The notes: generated by a model not told the origin, from the letters alone. Positions 7,529 to 17,005 are shown, numbered from the stretch's first letter. The stretch: 64,000 nt of DNA from Betaproteobacteria bacterium LSUCC0117 (GCA_030441535.1 JAUJFZ010000002.1:310001-374000); one strand, 5' to 3'. Numbers and translations are program-made.

Positions 7529-8905
7529 ATGGCCTCAGCATTATCAGAACGTTTATCGCGGATTGTCAAAACGATGCGCGGACAGGCCCGCATTACCGAG
7601 AGCAACGTCGCCGACATGTTGCGCGAGGTACGGATGGCACTGTTGGAGGCGGACGTCGCATTACCGGTCGTTCGCGAGTTCATCGCCCAGGTGAAAGAAA
7701 AGGCGCTGGGCGAAGAGGTCGTTGGCTCTTTGACGCCGGGCCAAGCATTGGTGGGCCTGGTGAACCGCGAGTTGGTTGCGCTGATGTCAGGCGGCGAGGG
7801 TGGTGCGTCGCCGGAACTGAACCTGGCCGCGCAACCCCCAGCGGTGGTGTTGATGGCAGGTTTACAGGGTGCAGGTAAAACGACGACGACCGCCAAGCTA
7901 GCCAAATGGTTGGTCGCACGAAAGAAAAAAGTCTTGACCGTCAGTGGTGACGTTTATCGCCCCGCCGCGATTGAGCAACTTAAAACGGTCACTGGGCAAG
8001 CGGGCGCCGAGTGGTTCCCCAGCACGCCAGACCAAAAGCCAGTCGACATCGCCAACGCTGCGCTGGACTATGCGCGCAAACATTACTTTGACGTACTGCT
8101 TGTCGATACCGCCGGCCGCCTCGCGATTGACGAGGTGTTGATGGCAGAAATCAAGGGTCTGCACGCGGCGCTCAAGCCGGTCGAGACCTTGTTTGTGGTT
8201 GATGCGATGCAGGGTCAGGACGCCATCAACACCGCGCGGGCCTTCAAGGAGGCGCTGCCGTTGACGGGTATTGTGCTGACAAAAACCGATGGTGACTCCC
8301 GAGGTGGCGCGGCCTTGTCGGTTCGCCACGTGACCGGTGTCCCGATTAAATTTGCCGGTGTCAGCGAAAAGATTGATGGCTTGGAAGCCTTCGATGCCGA
8401 TCGGCACGCATCCCGTGTACTCGGTATGGGCGATATCTTGGCTTTGGTCGAGCAGGTCAGCGCGGGTGTCGACATGGCGGCGGCACAAAAGCTGGCAACC
8501 AAAGTTAAAAGTGGTGGTGGGTTTGACCTGAATGACTTCCTGGATCAACTGCGCCAAATGCGCAGTATGGGCGGGTTGTCTCAGCTGGTTGACAAATTAC
8601 CGGCACAAATGGCCGCAAAAGCGGGCGAAATGGACATGGATAAAGCCGAGCGAGACATGCGCCGCAAAGAGGGCATTGTATGTAGCATGACGCTAAAGGA
8701 GCGCGCCAAACCCGAACTGATCAAAGCCACTCGGAAGCGCCGTATCGCCGCAGGGGCTGGCGTTCATGTTCAGGAAGTCAATCGCCTGCTCAAAGAATTT
8801 GAGCAAATGCAGGGCATGATGAAAAAAATGAAGGGCGGCGGTCTCATGAAAATGATGAAGCGTATGGGCGGCATGAAAGGCATGGGCTTCCCCGGAATGG
8901 GGTGA
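7529..8905 (+). CDS. ffh: Signal recognition particle protein Ffh
   Basis: This GTPase binds 4.5S RNA and signal sequences of nascent membrane proteins and delivers ribosomes to FtsY. Residues 1-90 form the helical N domain. The G domain has the P-loop 'GLQGAGKTTT' (111-120), 'DVYRPAAIEQL', 'DTAGR' and 'TKTDGD'. The M domain ends in a methionine-rich tail typical of signal-sequence binding. The ORF could begin at 7484, but the ATG at 7529 gives the standard 'MASALSERLSRIVK' N-terminus and 458 residues. It is divergent from ypjD and convergent with miaB (23 bases between stops). Confidence 0.96.
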   Translation: MASALSERLSRIVKTMRGQARITESNVADMLREVRMALLEADVALPVVREFIAQVKEKALGEEVVGSLTPGQALVGLVNRELVALMSGGEGGASPELNLAAQPPAVVLMAGLQGAGKTTTTAKLAKWLVARKKKVLTVSGDVYRPAAIEQLKTVTGQAGAEWFPSTPDQKPVDIANAALDYARKHYFDVLLVDTAGRLAIDEVLMAEIKGLHAALKPVETLFVVDAMQGQDAINTARAFKEALPLTGIVLTKTDGDSRGGAALSVRHVTGVPIKFAGVSEKIDGLEAFDADRHASRVLGMGDILALVEQVSAGVDMAAAQKLATKVKSGGGFDLNDFLDQLRQMRSMGGLSQLVDKLPAQMAAKAGEMDMDKAERDMRRKEGIVCSMTLKERAKPELIKATRKRRIAAGAGVHVQEVNRLLKEFEQMQGMMKKMKGGGLMKMMKRMGGMKGMGFPGMG

Positions 8906-8928
8906 GCCCAAGACACGCCAAACGTCGC

Positions 8929-10263
8929 TCAGGCCACGACGACCTCACCCCGCAGAGAGTGCGGTAATGCTTGCGTGATTTTGATGTCCAGCATCTGACC
9001 TTTTAAGCGGGTGGGATTGGGGCCCGCAGGGAAATTGACGATGCGGTTGCACTCGGTGCGACCCATGTATTCAGTCGGGTCCTTTTTAGACGGACCTTCA
9101 ACCAATACCCGTTGCACCGTGTTGAGGCGCCGAGCGCTGATGCTTTGCACGTTTTCTTCAATGACGCTTTGCAGGTGTTGCAGCCGCTTTAGCTTGACGT
9201 CGTGCGGCGTGTCGTCGGGCAAATTGGCGGCGGGTGTGCCGGGTCGGGGGCTGAAGATGAAACTAAAGCTGGTGTCAAAACCCACATCGGTGATGAGCTT
9301 CATCATCTTGTTGAAATCCTCTTCGGTTTCACCGGGGAAGCCCACGATGAAGTCGGAACTCATCGAGATGTCTGGACGAATGGCACGGAGTTTTTTGACT
9401 GTGCTCTTGAACTCCAAAGCCGTATAGCCCCGCTTCATGGCCATCAAAATTCGGTCGCTTCCGTGCTGCACCGGCAAGTGGAGGTGGCTAACCAACGTCG
9501 GCACCCGCTCATAGACGTCCACCAAGCGTTGTGTGAATTCTTTCGGATGACTGGTGGTGAAGCGGATGCGTTCAACGCCAGGTAGTGCGGCAACGTATTC
9601 AATTAGCAGCGCAAAGTCAGCAATTTCCGAGGTTCCCCCCATCACACCTCGATACGCGTTCACGTTTTGTCCCAGCAGGGTAATTTCTTTCACACCTTGC
9701 GAGGTCAAGCCGGCGATTTCTGCCAAAACATCGTCGAAGGGGCGGCTGACCTCTTCGCCGCGGGTATAGGGCACCACACAGTAGCTGCAGTATTTGGAGC
9801 ATCCTTCCATGATGGACACGAAGGCGCTTGCCCCGTCTACCTTGGCCGGTGGCAGGTGGTCGAACTTTTCGATCTCGGGGAAGCTGATGTCCACCTGTGG
9901 TTTGTTGGCGCGCGCTCTCTCATTCAGCAGCTCGGGAAGGCGGTGCAGCGTTTGCGGTCCGAACACCACATCGACGTAGGGTGCGCGGGCAATGATCGCC
10001 TCGCCTTCTTGACTGGCCACGCAACCACCCACGCCGATGAGTACGCCTTTCTTTTTCAGATGCTTGACGCGCCCCAAATCGCTGAAGACTTTTTCTTGCG
10101 CCTTTTCCCGCACCGAGCAGGTGTTGAACAAAATGAGATCGGCCTCATCAACGTTTTGGGTGGGCTCGTAGCCTTGGGCAGCACCGAGTACGTCAGACAT
10201 CTTGTCTGAGTCGTACTCATTCATTTGGCAGCCGAAGGTTTTGATGAAAACTTTTTTGCTCAT
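8929..10263 (-). CDS. miaB: tRNA-2-methylthio-N6-dimethylallyladenosine synthase
   Basis: This radical-SAM methylthiotransferase converts i6A37 to ms2i6A37 in tRNAs reading UNN codons. The N-terminal UPF0004 domain has the auxiliary cluster cysteines Cys12, Cys49 and Cys81. The radical-SAM domain has Cys155, Cys159 and Cys162 in 'CSKYCSYC', and a C-terminal TRAM domain follows. The frame runs on upstream to 10434, but the ATG at 10263 gives the canonical 'MSKKVFIKTFGCQMNEYDS' start and 444 residues. The 234 bases upstream, to the tRNA-Met gene, hold the tRNA terminator and a 7-bp hairpin (10387-10393 with 10399-10405) of unknown use. Confidence 0.95.
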   Translation of the reverse strand: MSKKVFIKTFGCQMNEYDSDKMSDVLGAAQGYEPTQNVDEADLILFNTCSVREKAQEKVFSDLGRVKHLKKKGVLIGVGGCVASQEGEAIIARAPYVDVVFGPQTLHRLPELLNERARANKPQVDISFPEIEKFDHLPPAKVDGASAFVSIMEGCSKYCSYCVVPYTRGEEVSRPFDDVLAEIAGLTSQGVKEITLLGQNVNAYRGVMGGTSEIADFALLIEYVAALPGVERIRFTTSHPKEFTQRLVDVYERVPTLVSHLHLPVQHGSDRILMAMKRGYTALEFKSTVKKLRAIRPDISMSSDFIVGFPGETEEDFNKMMKLITDVGFDTSFSFIFSPRPGTPAANLPDDTPHDVKLKRLQHLQSVIEENVQSISARRLNTVQRVLVEGPSKKDPTEYMGRTECNRIVNFPAGPNPTRLKGQMLDIKITQALPHSLRGEVVVA

Positions 10264-10435
10264 GGTGTTTTGTGTCGGTAAGTCAACGCAAAGTGACCCA
10301 AAGACCACCATGGGCCCGTCGCGAAGTAAAGCGGACGGGGCCATAACTCTCGGGCCGGCGTTGCGTGGTGTAGATCCAGTGGCCGGCGTGCGGCTAGACC
10401 GCACGGAATGCAAGATTGTAAACCCAGCAGACAAT

Positions 10436-10466
10436 AAAAAACCCCGTATGCCGAGACACCGGGGTT
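10436..10466 (-). terminator. Terminator of tRNA-Met
   Basis: The arms AACCCCG (10440-10446) and CGGGGTT (10460-10466) form a hairpin which, on the minus strand, is followed by five T (10436-10440). It lies 32 bases past the tRNA 3' end. Confidence 0.8.
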
Positions 10467-10497
10467 ATGTGACGTTTAAGCGCGTCATCTGCATGTT

Positions 10498-10574
10498 TGG
10501 TGGTGATAGGTGGACTTGAACCACCGACCCCAGCATTATGAATGCTGTGCTCTAACCAACTGAGCTATATCACC
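10498..10574 (-). tRNA. tRNA-Met (CAT anticodon, probably elongator)
   Basis: This is a 77-base cloverleaf with acceptor stem GGTGATA/TATCACC, discriminator A and encoded CCA (10498-10500). The D-arm is 'GCTCAGTTGGTTAGAGC', the anticodon stem CAGCA/TGCTG carries loop TTCATAA, and the T-arm contains GTTCAAGTC. The base-paired 1-72 position and a variable region like elongator tRNA-Met (GGGGTC) argue against the initiator. A tRNA-Ile2 read as CAU with lysidine cannot be fully excluded from sequence alone. Confidence 0.9.
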
Positions 10575-10583
10575 GAGCCTGAG

Positions 10584-10612
10584 ATTATAGCCACAAATTC
10601 GAAAGCAAATTT
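10584..10612 (-). promoter_or_regulatory. tRNA-Met promoter
   Basis: On the minus strand a perfect -10 hexamer TATAAT (10584-10589) lies nine bases before the mature tRNA 5' end. No good -35 is seen at 17-18 bases; the AT-rich 'AAATTT' stretch there is the best candidate. Confidence 0.55.
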
Positions 10613-10653
10613 AGGCCGCTTTTAAAAATTTTTGAGCGCGGCTGGCCGCCGGA

Positions 10654-11442
10654 TCAGCGGTTGGTGAACGACGGTTTGCGTTTTTCTAAAAAGGCTTGCA
10701 TGCCTTCTTTTTGATCCGCCGTTGCGAATAACCCATGGAACAGGCGCCGTTCGAAATGAATACCCTCGCTCAAGGAGCCTTCAAAGGCCTGGTTGACGGC
10801 TTCTTTGGCGGCCATCACGCTGAGTACGGAATAGCTGCATATGGTTAGGGCAATGCCGAGGACTTCGTCCATCAACTGCGCATCGGGGACGACGCGGCTG
10901 ACGAGGCCAGAGCGCTCAGCCTCGTCGGCATTCATCATCCGACCCGTCAGCGCCATATCCATGGCCTTGGATTTACCAACTGCTCGCGGTAAGCGTTGCG
11001 TGCCTCCTGCCCCCGGAATGATGCCCAGCTTGATCTCGGGTTGGCCAAATTTGGCACTTTCGCCCGCGATGATGAAGTCACACATCATGGCCAGTTCGCA
11101 GCCCCCGCCCAGTGCGAAACCCTGCACTGCTGCGATGATGGGCTTGCGCACCCGCTTGATAGGGTCCCAGTTCCGTGTGATGTAGTCACGTCCGTAAGCG
11201 TCCGCGAAGGTCAAAGGCGCCATGGCGGCAATGTCGGCGCCGGCCGCGAAGGCCTTTTCGCTGCCCGTTACCACCATGCAACCGATTTCGGGGTCAGCGT
11301 CAAATGACAGCAACGCCGCGCTGAGTTGGTCCATCAGTGCATCGCTGAGCGCGTTGAGCTGTTCGGGCCGATTCAGGGTGACGATACCCACGCGTCCCTC
11401 GGTTCGCGTGAGGATGACGGGTTCGTTGGTTGCTTCAGACAT
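10654..11442 (-). CDS. Enoyl-CoA hydratase (crotonase family)
   Basis: This 262-residue crotonase hydrates trans-2-enoyl-CoA to 3-hydroxyacyl-CoA in beta-oxidation. Both catalytic glutamates of true hydratases are present, Glu116 in 'GGGCELAMMCD' and Glu136 in 'GQPEIKLGIIPGAGGTQRL'. 'EKAFAAGADI' forms part of the oxyanion pocket. This argues for a short-chain enoyl-CoA hydratase rather than an isomerase or dehalogenase relative. A clear AGGAGC ribosome-binding site precedes the ATG at 11442. The nearest upstream gene on this strand is the M61 peptidase, with 30 bases between. The exact chain-length preference cannot be read from sequence. Confidence 0.92.
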   Translation of the reverse strand: MSEATNEPVILTRTEGRVGIVTLNRPEQLNALSDALMDQLSAALLSFDADPEIGCMVVTGSEKAFAAGADIAAMAPLTFADAYGRDYITRNWDPIKRVRKPIIAAVQGFALGGGCELAMMCDFIIAGESAKFGQPEIKLGIIPGAGGTQRLPRAVGKSKAMDMALTGRMMNADEAERSGLVSRVVPDAQLMDEVLGIALTICSYSVLSVMAAKEAVNQAFEGSLSEGIHFERRLFHGLFATADQKEGMQAFLEKRKPSFTNR

Positions 11443-11472
11443 GCATGTGCTCCTGTGAGGATTCTTGAATAC

Positions 11473-13254
11473 TTAGGGTTTGAGCCAAGTCGCTAACTTG
11501 GCGTGGTCTGTGATGACCAGCTGGGCGATGGCCCGCGCATCAGCCTGCGGCCAGGGCAGGGTGGATTTCATCATACGACCATCGCGTGAGAACCAGACAG
11601 TGAGTGCCTCGTCTGGTTGCTGGGTTTGCCATTTGGCGACGCGCTCGACATCGCTCAAAGTTTTGACTCGCCACATGTCGTCACCATACCCAGCGGCCAA
11701 CCACTCGTCGCCTGCGGCAAAGCCGGCGTCTTCCCCCACCGCGCCGCGGGCCACGTGCGCAATGCGAACGCCACTCGACTCGTTAACCCGCATGCCCAAG
11801 CGCTGTGGTAACGGCGCTGGCTTGGGGGTCACGCGCACCCCCACAGCCTCTAGCAATCGGGCAATCGGCAGATCCTCGGTGCTGTGTACCCAATGGCGCA
11901 GTTGCGCTGCGACGTTCTCGAAGCCACGCGTTGTCAGGGATTCATACACCATGGCCTCCGTCATCGGCCCGCCACCCGTACGGGTCCACAGGTCGTGCAT
12001 CAACGTGTCTAGGTCGCTGCCGTGTGTGCGCAACGCCAAGTCGGTGCACAGAGCGACCAAGGCACCTTTGGTGTAGTAACTGACGGTGGCGTTGGGGGTG
12101 TTCTCGTTGATTCGGTAATATTTCACCCAGGCATCAAAACTGGCTTGCGCCACGCTTTGGATGTGACGCCCCGGCGTTGCTGCAACCTGGTTGATTGTCT
12201 TGGCTACCAAGTCCAAGTAGCTTTGGGGTTTGATGAGGCCTGCCCGCTGCAAAAACAAGTCGTCGTAATAGCTGGTGAAACCCTCGAAAAACCACAGCAA
12301 CTCGGTGTAGTTCTCTCGGGTGAAGTCAATCGTCGTCAGTTCTTGCGGACGAAGACGCTTCACGTTCCACGTGTGGAAATACTCGTGGCTAATCAAACCC
12401 AGCAACTGCCTGTAGCCCTCACTCGGTTCCGCCGCTTTCGGGTCTGCGGTTGGTAAATCTGAGCGCTGACAAATGAGGGCCGTGCTGAACCGGTGCTCCA
12501 ACCCTCCGTAGCCGTCGTGGCTGGCGTGGAGCATGAATACATACCGATCGAAGGGCACCTGGCCGCGCGGGTGTTCGCCGTGCCAAAAGCGAATCTCCGT
12601 CTCACAGATTCGCTGCGTGTCAGCCACCAGCTTGGCAACATCAAAACCCGCCTGCTGACTGTTCCCGATACCGGTGACCACCAGCTCATGCGTTACGCCG
12701 TGTGCTTTGAATTGGCTGCGCCAAAAATCACTAATCGTGAAGGGGCTGTCGGCAAGGGTGTCGTAGCATTCAGCCTCGTAGGTGCCAAAACCACGGGTGT
12801 CAATGGCTTTGGCAGGCAGTGCGGTTGAGGTCCGCCACAGGCGCTGCGCCCGGTCGGTAGGTTTGATAACGGTGAGGCGGTGGGGCACATCCGCTTTGCC
12901 AAGCACCTGCAGGCAAACGCTCGTGGGATTGAAAAATGCCCGTGTTTGATCAAAGTAAGCGGTGCGTACTGATGCGTCGAGCGCGTAAACATCGTAGGTC
13001 ACCGTGAGCGGCGTTTCGCCATCCGTCTTGATCACCCATTCGTGCTTGCTCTTTTGCTTGATTTCACATGCCTTCCGACCTTGTTGCGCGCGAATACCTT
13101 GCAAGTGTTGCGAAAACTCGCGTACCAGGTAGCTGCCAGCGATCCAAACGGGCAGCATGAGTCGCTGCTGTTTGGCGGGTTGTGTGATGCGTAGACGCAC
13201 ACCAATCAGGTGGGCGTGGGGGCGCTCGAAGTCGACGGTGTAGTGAACGCGCAT
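11473..13254 (-). CDS. M61 family glycyl-aminopeptidase-like metalloprotease with PDZ domain
   Basis: This 593-residue protein has an N-terminal beta-rich domain (about 1-170), a thermolysin-like catalytic domain with the zinc motif 'HEYFHTWNVKRL' (His290, Glu291, His294), and the downstream glutamate in 'LWFFEGFTSYYDDL'. A PDZ-like domain occupies about 470-560. This is the architecture of the M61 family (glycyl aminopeptidase of Sphingomonas and related proteins). No signal peptide is visible, so a cytoplasmic location is likely. The physiological substrate is unknown. It abuts dsbC (three bases after the dsbC stop), suggesting co-transcription with dsbC and the UbiH-like gene. Confidence 0.88.
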   Translation of the reverse strand: MRVHYTVDFERPHAHLIGVRLRITQPAKQQRLMLPVWIAGSYLVREFSQHLQGIRAQQGRKACEIKQKSKHEWVIKTDGETPLTVTYDVYALDASVRTAYFDQTRAFFNPTSVCLQVLGKADVPHRLTVIKPTDRAQRLWRTSTALPAKAIDTRGFGTYEAECYDTLADSPFTISDFWRSQFKAHGVTHELVVTGIGNSQQAGFDVAKLVADTQRICETEIRFWHGEHPRGQVPFDRYVFMLHASHDGYGGLEHRFSTALICQRSDLPTADPKAAEPSEGYRQLLGLISHEYFHTWNVKRLRPQELTTIDFTRENYTELLWFFEGFTSYYDDLFLQRAGLIKPQSYLDLVAKTINQVAATPGRHIQSVAQASFDAWVKYYRINENTPNATVSYYTKGALVALCTDLALRTHGSDLDTLMHDLWTRTGGGPMTEAMVYESLTTRGFENVAAQLRHWVHSTEDLPIARLLEAVGVRVTPKPAPLPQRLGMRVNESSGVRIAHVARGAVGEDAGFAAGDEWLAAGYGDDMWRVKTLSDVERVAKWQTQQPDEALTVWFSRDGRMMKSTLPWPQADARAIAQLVITDHAKLATWLKP

Positions 13255-13257
13255 GCT

Positions 13258-14037
13258 TTATTTGATCGCAGCCAATCGCTTTTCGACCTCAGCGGCGGAG
13301 ATGGCGCCTGGAACGCGCGTGCCATCTGAAAAGAACAACGCGGGCGTACCTGAGATGCGGTGTTTTTTGCCAAATTCAATGTTGCGGTCAAGCGCGGTTG
13401 TATCGCAATTTGTGGCTTTGGTGTCAAGTGGCACCTCGTTGATCATCCAGTCTTCGAATGCCTGGCCGCGGTCTTTTGCACACCAAATTGCTTTGGATTT
13501 CAAGGTCGAGTCGGGGCCCAAAATTGGATATAAGAATATGTGCAAGGTGATGTCGTTGACATTCACCATATCGCGCTCAAAGCGTTTGCAGAATCCGCAG
13601 TTGGGATCTTCAAATACCGCAATCTGCCGTTTGCCATTACCTCGCTTGATTGTGAAGGCGTCCTTGAACGGCAGTTGATCAAAGGGGATGGCGCTCAGCT
13701 GGTCCATGCGCTCTTGGGTGAGGTTTCGCTTGGCTTTTAGGTCGACCAATACCCCTTGCAGCAGGTAGTCGCCAGCGGCGTCGGTGTACAGCAATTCAGT
13801 CTCCCCGAATCGAACCTCGTACAAACCCGACATAGGGGTTTTGGTCACGCTGTTGATGGGGGGCAGGTTCGGTAAGCGTTTGGTCAACGCTTCGCGGATT
13901 TTGGCTTCTTGCGCGGTGGCAACTTGTGCCGTGCTGATCAATAACAAAGTGACGCCAATCGCGCGTAGCCAGTGGCCAGCCGTGACACGCAGGCGTTTTG
14001 TTTGGGTTTGAAGCGAAGCGTAAAGCATGTGGAGCAT
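13258..14037 (-). CDS. dsbC: Periplasmic disulfide isomerase DsbC
   Basis: This is a thiol:disulfide interchange protein that reshuffles wrong disulfides in the periplasm. An N-terminal signal peptide (to about 'AQVATAQ', residue 42) leads into the dimerisation domain and a linker. The thioredoxin domain has active site 'CGFC' (Cys147, Cys150), a structural Cys pair ('WCAKDRG' and 'ATNCD'), and the cis-proline 'SGTPALFF'. The open frame starts at 14130, inside the UbiH-like gene, but no signal peptide would then be at the terminus. Either the ATG at 14037 or that at 14028 is likely; I chose 14037 (259 residues). Neither has a strong ribosome-binding site. Confidence 0.92.
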   Translation of the reverse strand: MLHMLYASLQTQTKRLRVTAGHWLRAIGVTLLLISTAQVATAQEAKIREALTKRLPNLPPINSVTKTPMSGLYEVRFGETELLYTDAAGDYLLQGVLVDLKAKRNLTQERMDQLSAIPFDQLPFKDAFTIKRGNGKRQIAVFEDPNCGFCKRFERDMVNVNDITLHIFLYPILGPDSTLKSKAIWCAKDRGQAFEDWMINEVPLDTKATNCDTTALDRNIEFGKKHRISGTPALFFSDGTRVPGAISAAEVEKRLAAIK

Positions 14038-14077
14038 CCCGTTTGAAGTGAAGAGGGTAGGAGTAACGCGCAAAGCG

Positions 14078-15241
14078 TCAGTTCCCCATGGCTTGCTGCT
14101 GCGCCCACCGCTTGAGCGACGGCAGTGCATTGAATGCTGACAAGCCGGTGTTACGCAGCCAGGCCATGGGGGTTTGTCGGGTCAGGTCATTGGTGAACAA
14201 GTGAAACAGGCCATGTGTGGCCCATTGCAATGCTTGGGTATCCGCTCGGCGCTGTCGCTCGTAACGCCGCATCAGGCGTGGCGCGCTGGCGGCTTCCCAG
14301 CGTTGACGTGTCGCCAAGCAGTCAGCCAAGGTTTGAACATCGGCGAGGCCTAAATTGAGACCTTGTCCCGCCAAAGGGTGAATGGTGTGCGCCGCATCGC
14401 CGACCAACACGGTCTGACCCTCGAACCACCGGTTCACCTGCCCCACAGATAACGGGAAACCGACCGGGCCAGCAGTCATGCGCAGCGTACCGAGGGTGTT
14501 TCGGCTCTGTGCCGTGAGCTCGGCCGCCAACGGTACAGTTCCGGTTTCGCTCGTGTTCGCTAACCAGTGCTGTTGTTCAGCCGTCGGCACGGACCACACC
14601 ACCGCCAAGTCGCTTCCTGTAGCGCCACCGATTGGTAGCAAAGCCAAGATGCGTTCACCATCAAACCACTGTTGCGCCACGCCCGCATGCGGCAGCGATG
14701 ACCTTACCCGCGCTGCGATGGCGCGGTGGGGGTAAGTGATTTTGTGGCGTTCAAAGCCCTCATGCGTGCTGGTCTGTCCCTCGCACACGACCGTGAGGTC
14801 TGTCGTGATCGTTGAACGGGTCGAGTCAACACCATCGGTTGCAATGCCATCGCTGGATTGGCAGGCTTCAAGCAAGGCGTCTTCCAGCGCGGGGACCTCA
14901 ACCATCCACGCCACCGGATCGTGGGGCTCAGTCAGTTGCGGTGGATTGATGCTGGGTGGATCTAAAAACAATTGACCGGTGGTGTCACCGAAAACCCGCA
15001 TTTGACGTACTGGGGTGATCCACGGGGCCTGGTCATGCGCGGGCCAGACGCCACAGGCGCTGAGGGTTGCACGTGAACGGTGATTGATCGCGTAGGCACG
15101 AATTTCGCGAACCGAGGCGTCGTGATGGCGTTGGGGCGGGGCCGACAGTTGGACGCGCCAGCCTTGTTGAGACAACAGCAAAGCAGTGGCATGCGCTGTG
15201 ATGCCGGCGCCGAGGACGCGAATGTTGCCCGCTTGGATCAT
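14078..15241 (-). CDS. UbiH/UbiF/Coq6-family FAD monooxygenase
   Basis: This 387-residue flavoprotein is of the aromatic-ring hydroxylase type used in ubiquinone synthesis. The C-terminal FAD block 'VGDAAHTIHPLAGQGLNLG' (about 315-333) is diagnostic for the UbiH group. The N-terminal dinucleotide fold reads 'VLGAGITAHATALLL', with Ala where the third glycine of GxGxxG usually is. Which ring position it hydroxylates (UbiH, UbiF, UbiI or a broad-range UbiM/UbiL type) cannot be told from sequence. It is followed by dsbC and the M61 gene on the same strand and is divergent from ychF. Confidence 0.87.
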   Translation of the reverse strand: MIQAGNIRVLGAGITAHATALLLSQQGWRVQLSAPPQRHHDASVREIRAYAINHRSRATLSACGVWPAHDQAPWITPVRQMRVFGDTTGQLFLDPPSINPPQLTEPHDPVAWMVEVPALEDALLEACQSSDGIATDGVDSTRSTITTDLTVVCEGQTSTHEGFERHKITYPHRAIAARVRSSLPHAGVAQQWFDGERILALLPIGGATGSDLAVVWSVPTAEQQHWLANTSETGTVPLAAELTAQSRNTLGTLRMTAGPVGFPLSVGQVNRWFEGQTVLVGDAAHTIHPLAGQGLNLGLADVQTLADCLATRQRWEAASAPRLMRRYERQRRADTQALQWATHGLFHLFTNDLTRQTPMAWLRNTGLSAFNALPSLKRWAQQQAMGN

Positions 15242-15344
15242 GGCGCTATTCTAAGTGGGCAGATCCCTAGCCTGCACCGCATACCCCGAAAGGCCACCTG
15301 GGCGAAGTCGCTTAAACTCACGGTTCTGAACATTGAGGACTGTC

Positions 15345-16436
15345 ATGAGCTTGAAATGCGGCATTGTGGGGCTACCCAACGTGGGTAAGTCGACCCTTTT
15401 TAACGCCTTAACCAAAGCGGGTATAGCCGCTGAAAACTACCCTTTCTGCACCATCGAGCCCAATGTGGGCGTGGTGGAGGTTCCTGACTCCCGGCTGCAG
15501 CAATTGAGCGACATCGTTGGTCCTGAGCGCGTGGTGCCGGCGATTGTGGAATTTGTTGACATCGCCGGGTTGGTCGCTGGTGCAAGCACGGGTGAGGGTT
15601 TGGGCAATAAATTCCTAGCGCATATCCGCGAAACCGATGCGACCGTGAACGTGGTTCGCTGCTTTGAAGATGACAACGTGGTTCACGTGGCCGGTAAGGT
15701 TGACCCGATCGCCGACATCGAAGTGATCCAGACCGAGTTGTGCCTTGCTGATTTGGCCGCCGTTGAAAAGGCGTTGCACCGGGTATCCAAAACAGCCCGT
15801 TCTGGGGATAAAGAGTCGGTGCGATTGGTCAGTATTTTGGAGCGATGCGAGGCCGCTTTGAACGAAGGCAAGCCGGTGCGGACACTGGAGTTCACCAAGG
15901 AAGAGATGCCGCTGTTGAAGCAATTCTTCCTCATCACTGCCAAGCCAGCGATGTTTGTAGCAAACGTCTCTGAAGACGGTTTTGAGAACAATGCGTTATT
16001 AGACCGCCTCGTGGCATTCGCTGACTCACAAAAGGCGCCCGTCGTCGCCATCTGCGCGAAACTGGAAGCTGAAATGTCAGAAATGTCTGATGAAGATCGC
16101 GACATGTTTTTGGCTGAATTGGGCCAAACTGAGCCCGGTCTGAACCGGTTGATCCGTGCCGCCTACCGGCTGTTGGGTTTGCAAACCTATTTCACGGCGG
16201 GTGTGAAAGAGGTGCGCGCGTGGACGATTCGCGTTGGCGATACGGGGCCGCAAGCGGCTGGCGTGATCCACACCGACTTTGAAAAGGGCTACATTCGTGC
16301 GCAAACCATTGCGTTTGATGACTACATCGCATTCAAAGGCGAGCAGGGTGCGAAAGATGCCGGCAAGATGCGCGCCGAGGGCAAAGACTATGTCGTCAAG
16401 GACGGGGACGTGTTGAACTTCTTATTCAGTAGTTAA
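15345..16436 (+). CDS. ychF: Redox-regulated ATPase YchF
   Basis: This Obg-family P-loop protein (OLA1/YchF) prefers ATP over GTP and associates with ribosomes. It has the P-loop 'GLPNVGKSTLFNALTKA', switch 'FVDIAGLV', an 'AGASTGEGLGNKFL' loop, a coiled-coil insert around residues 140-180, and a C-terminal TGS domain ending 'YVVKDGDVLNFLFSS'. An in-frame start lies four codons upstream, but the ATG at 15345 has a GAGG ribosome-binding site at the right distance and gives 363 residues, the family norm. It stands alone between the divergent UbiH-like gene and the convergent yqaA-like gene. Confidence 0.95.
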   Translation: MSLKCGIVGLPNVGKSTLFNALTKAGIAAENYPFCTIEPNVGVVEVPDSRLQQLSDIVGPERVVPAIVEFVDIAGLVAGASTGEGLGNKFLAHIRETDATVNVVRCFEDDNVVHVAGKVDPIADIEVIQTELCLADLAAVEKALHRVSKTARSGDKESVRLVSILERCEAALNEGKPVRTLEFTKEEMPLLKQFFLITAKPAMFVANVSEDGFENNALLDRLVAFADSQKAPVVAICAKLEAEMSEMSDEDRDMFLAELGQTEPGLNRLIRAAYRLLGLQTYFTAGVKEVRAWTIRVGDTGPQAAGVIHTDFEKGYIRAQTIAFDDYIAFKGEQGAKDAGKMRAEGKDYVVKDGDVLNFLFSS

Positions 16437-16440
16437 ACCA

Positions 16441-16911
16441 CTAGGCGGTGCCGGCAAGGATCACGCCATAGCGCAGACCCTTGCCGACCGCCATGTAAAG
16501 CGCGCACGCCACGGGCGGTAGTTGTCGCCAGCCCGCGAGGGTACAAATCACGTCGCCCACGACTGGCGCCCATGCCAGTAGACAGGCTTTAGGGCCAATT
16601 TTGTCTAGCTGCGCCATGCCCCACTGCAGGCCTCGTCCGCTGGGTGTTTTGGGGTTGCCATCTGCATCGACCAGTCGGTGTAAGCCGGCCCCTAGTGCCC
16701 AACTCACCATGCCTCCAAGCGTGTTGCAAAGTGTCGCAACAAGCCACGCGGGCCACAGCAGATCGGGGCTGACGGCCACCAAGCCAACCAACGCGGCCTC
16801 GGAGCCGAGTGGTAACCAGGTGGCAGCTAAAAAAGAGATCAAGCCGAGTGTGGTGAGGCCCACTTCCGGCAAGCTGAGCCAATTGATCGTTGCGGTGAGC
16901 CAAGCATCCAT
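16441..16911 (-). CDS. YqaA-family (VTT/DedA-like) inner-membrane protein
   Basis: This protein has 156 residues from the ATG at 16911 and about four hydrophobic segments. The hallmark sequences of the SNARE-associated/DedA-like YqaA subfamily are present: 'LPLGSEAALVGLVA', 'NTLGGMVSWALG' and 'LLAWAPVVGDVICTLAGWR', with a final 'GKGLRY'. The family is thought to move or flip lipids, but YqaA itself has no proven role. The longer open frame back to 17037 lacks support and would overlap dusB. It is convergent with ychF and divergent from dusB. Confidence 0.82.
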   Translation of the reverse strand: MDAWLTATINWLSLPEVGLTTLGLISFLAATWLPLGSEAALVGLVAVSPDLLWPAWLVATLCNTLGGMVSWALGAGLHRLVDADGNPKTPSGRGLQWGMAQLDKIGPKACLLAWAPVVGDVICTLAGWRQLPPVACALYMAVGKGLRYGVILAGTA

Positions 16912-17005
16912 GGGGTTGAGTATAGGTACAATACTGCTTAAATTTTCAGCAGCCTCAATGGTGCCGCGTTGACCAACGACGCCGCACTTCACCGCTTCCC
17001 CCATC

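Noticed and set aside
14038..14130. Longer N-terminus for dsbC
   Set aside because: It would bury the signal peptide behind more than 30 residues and overlap the UbiH-like gene.
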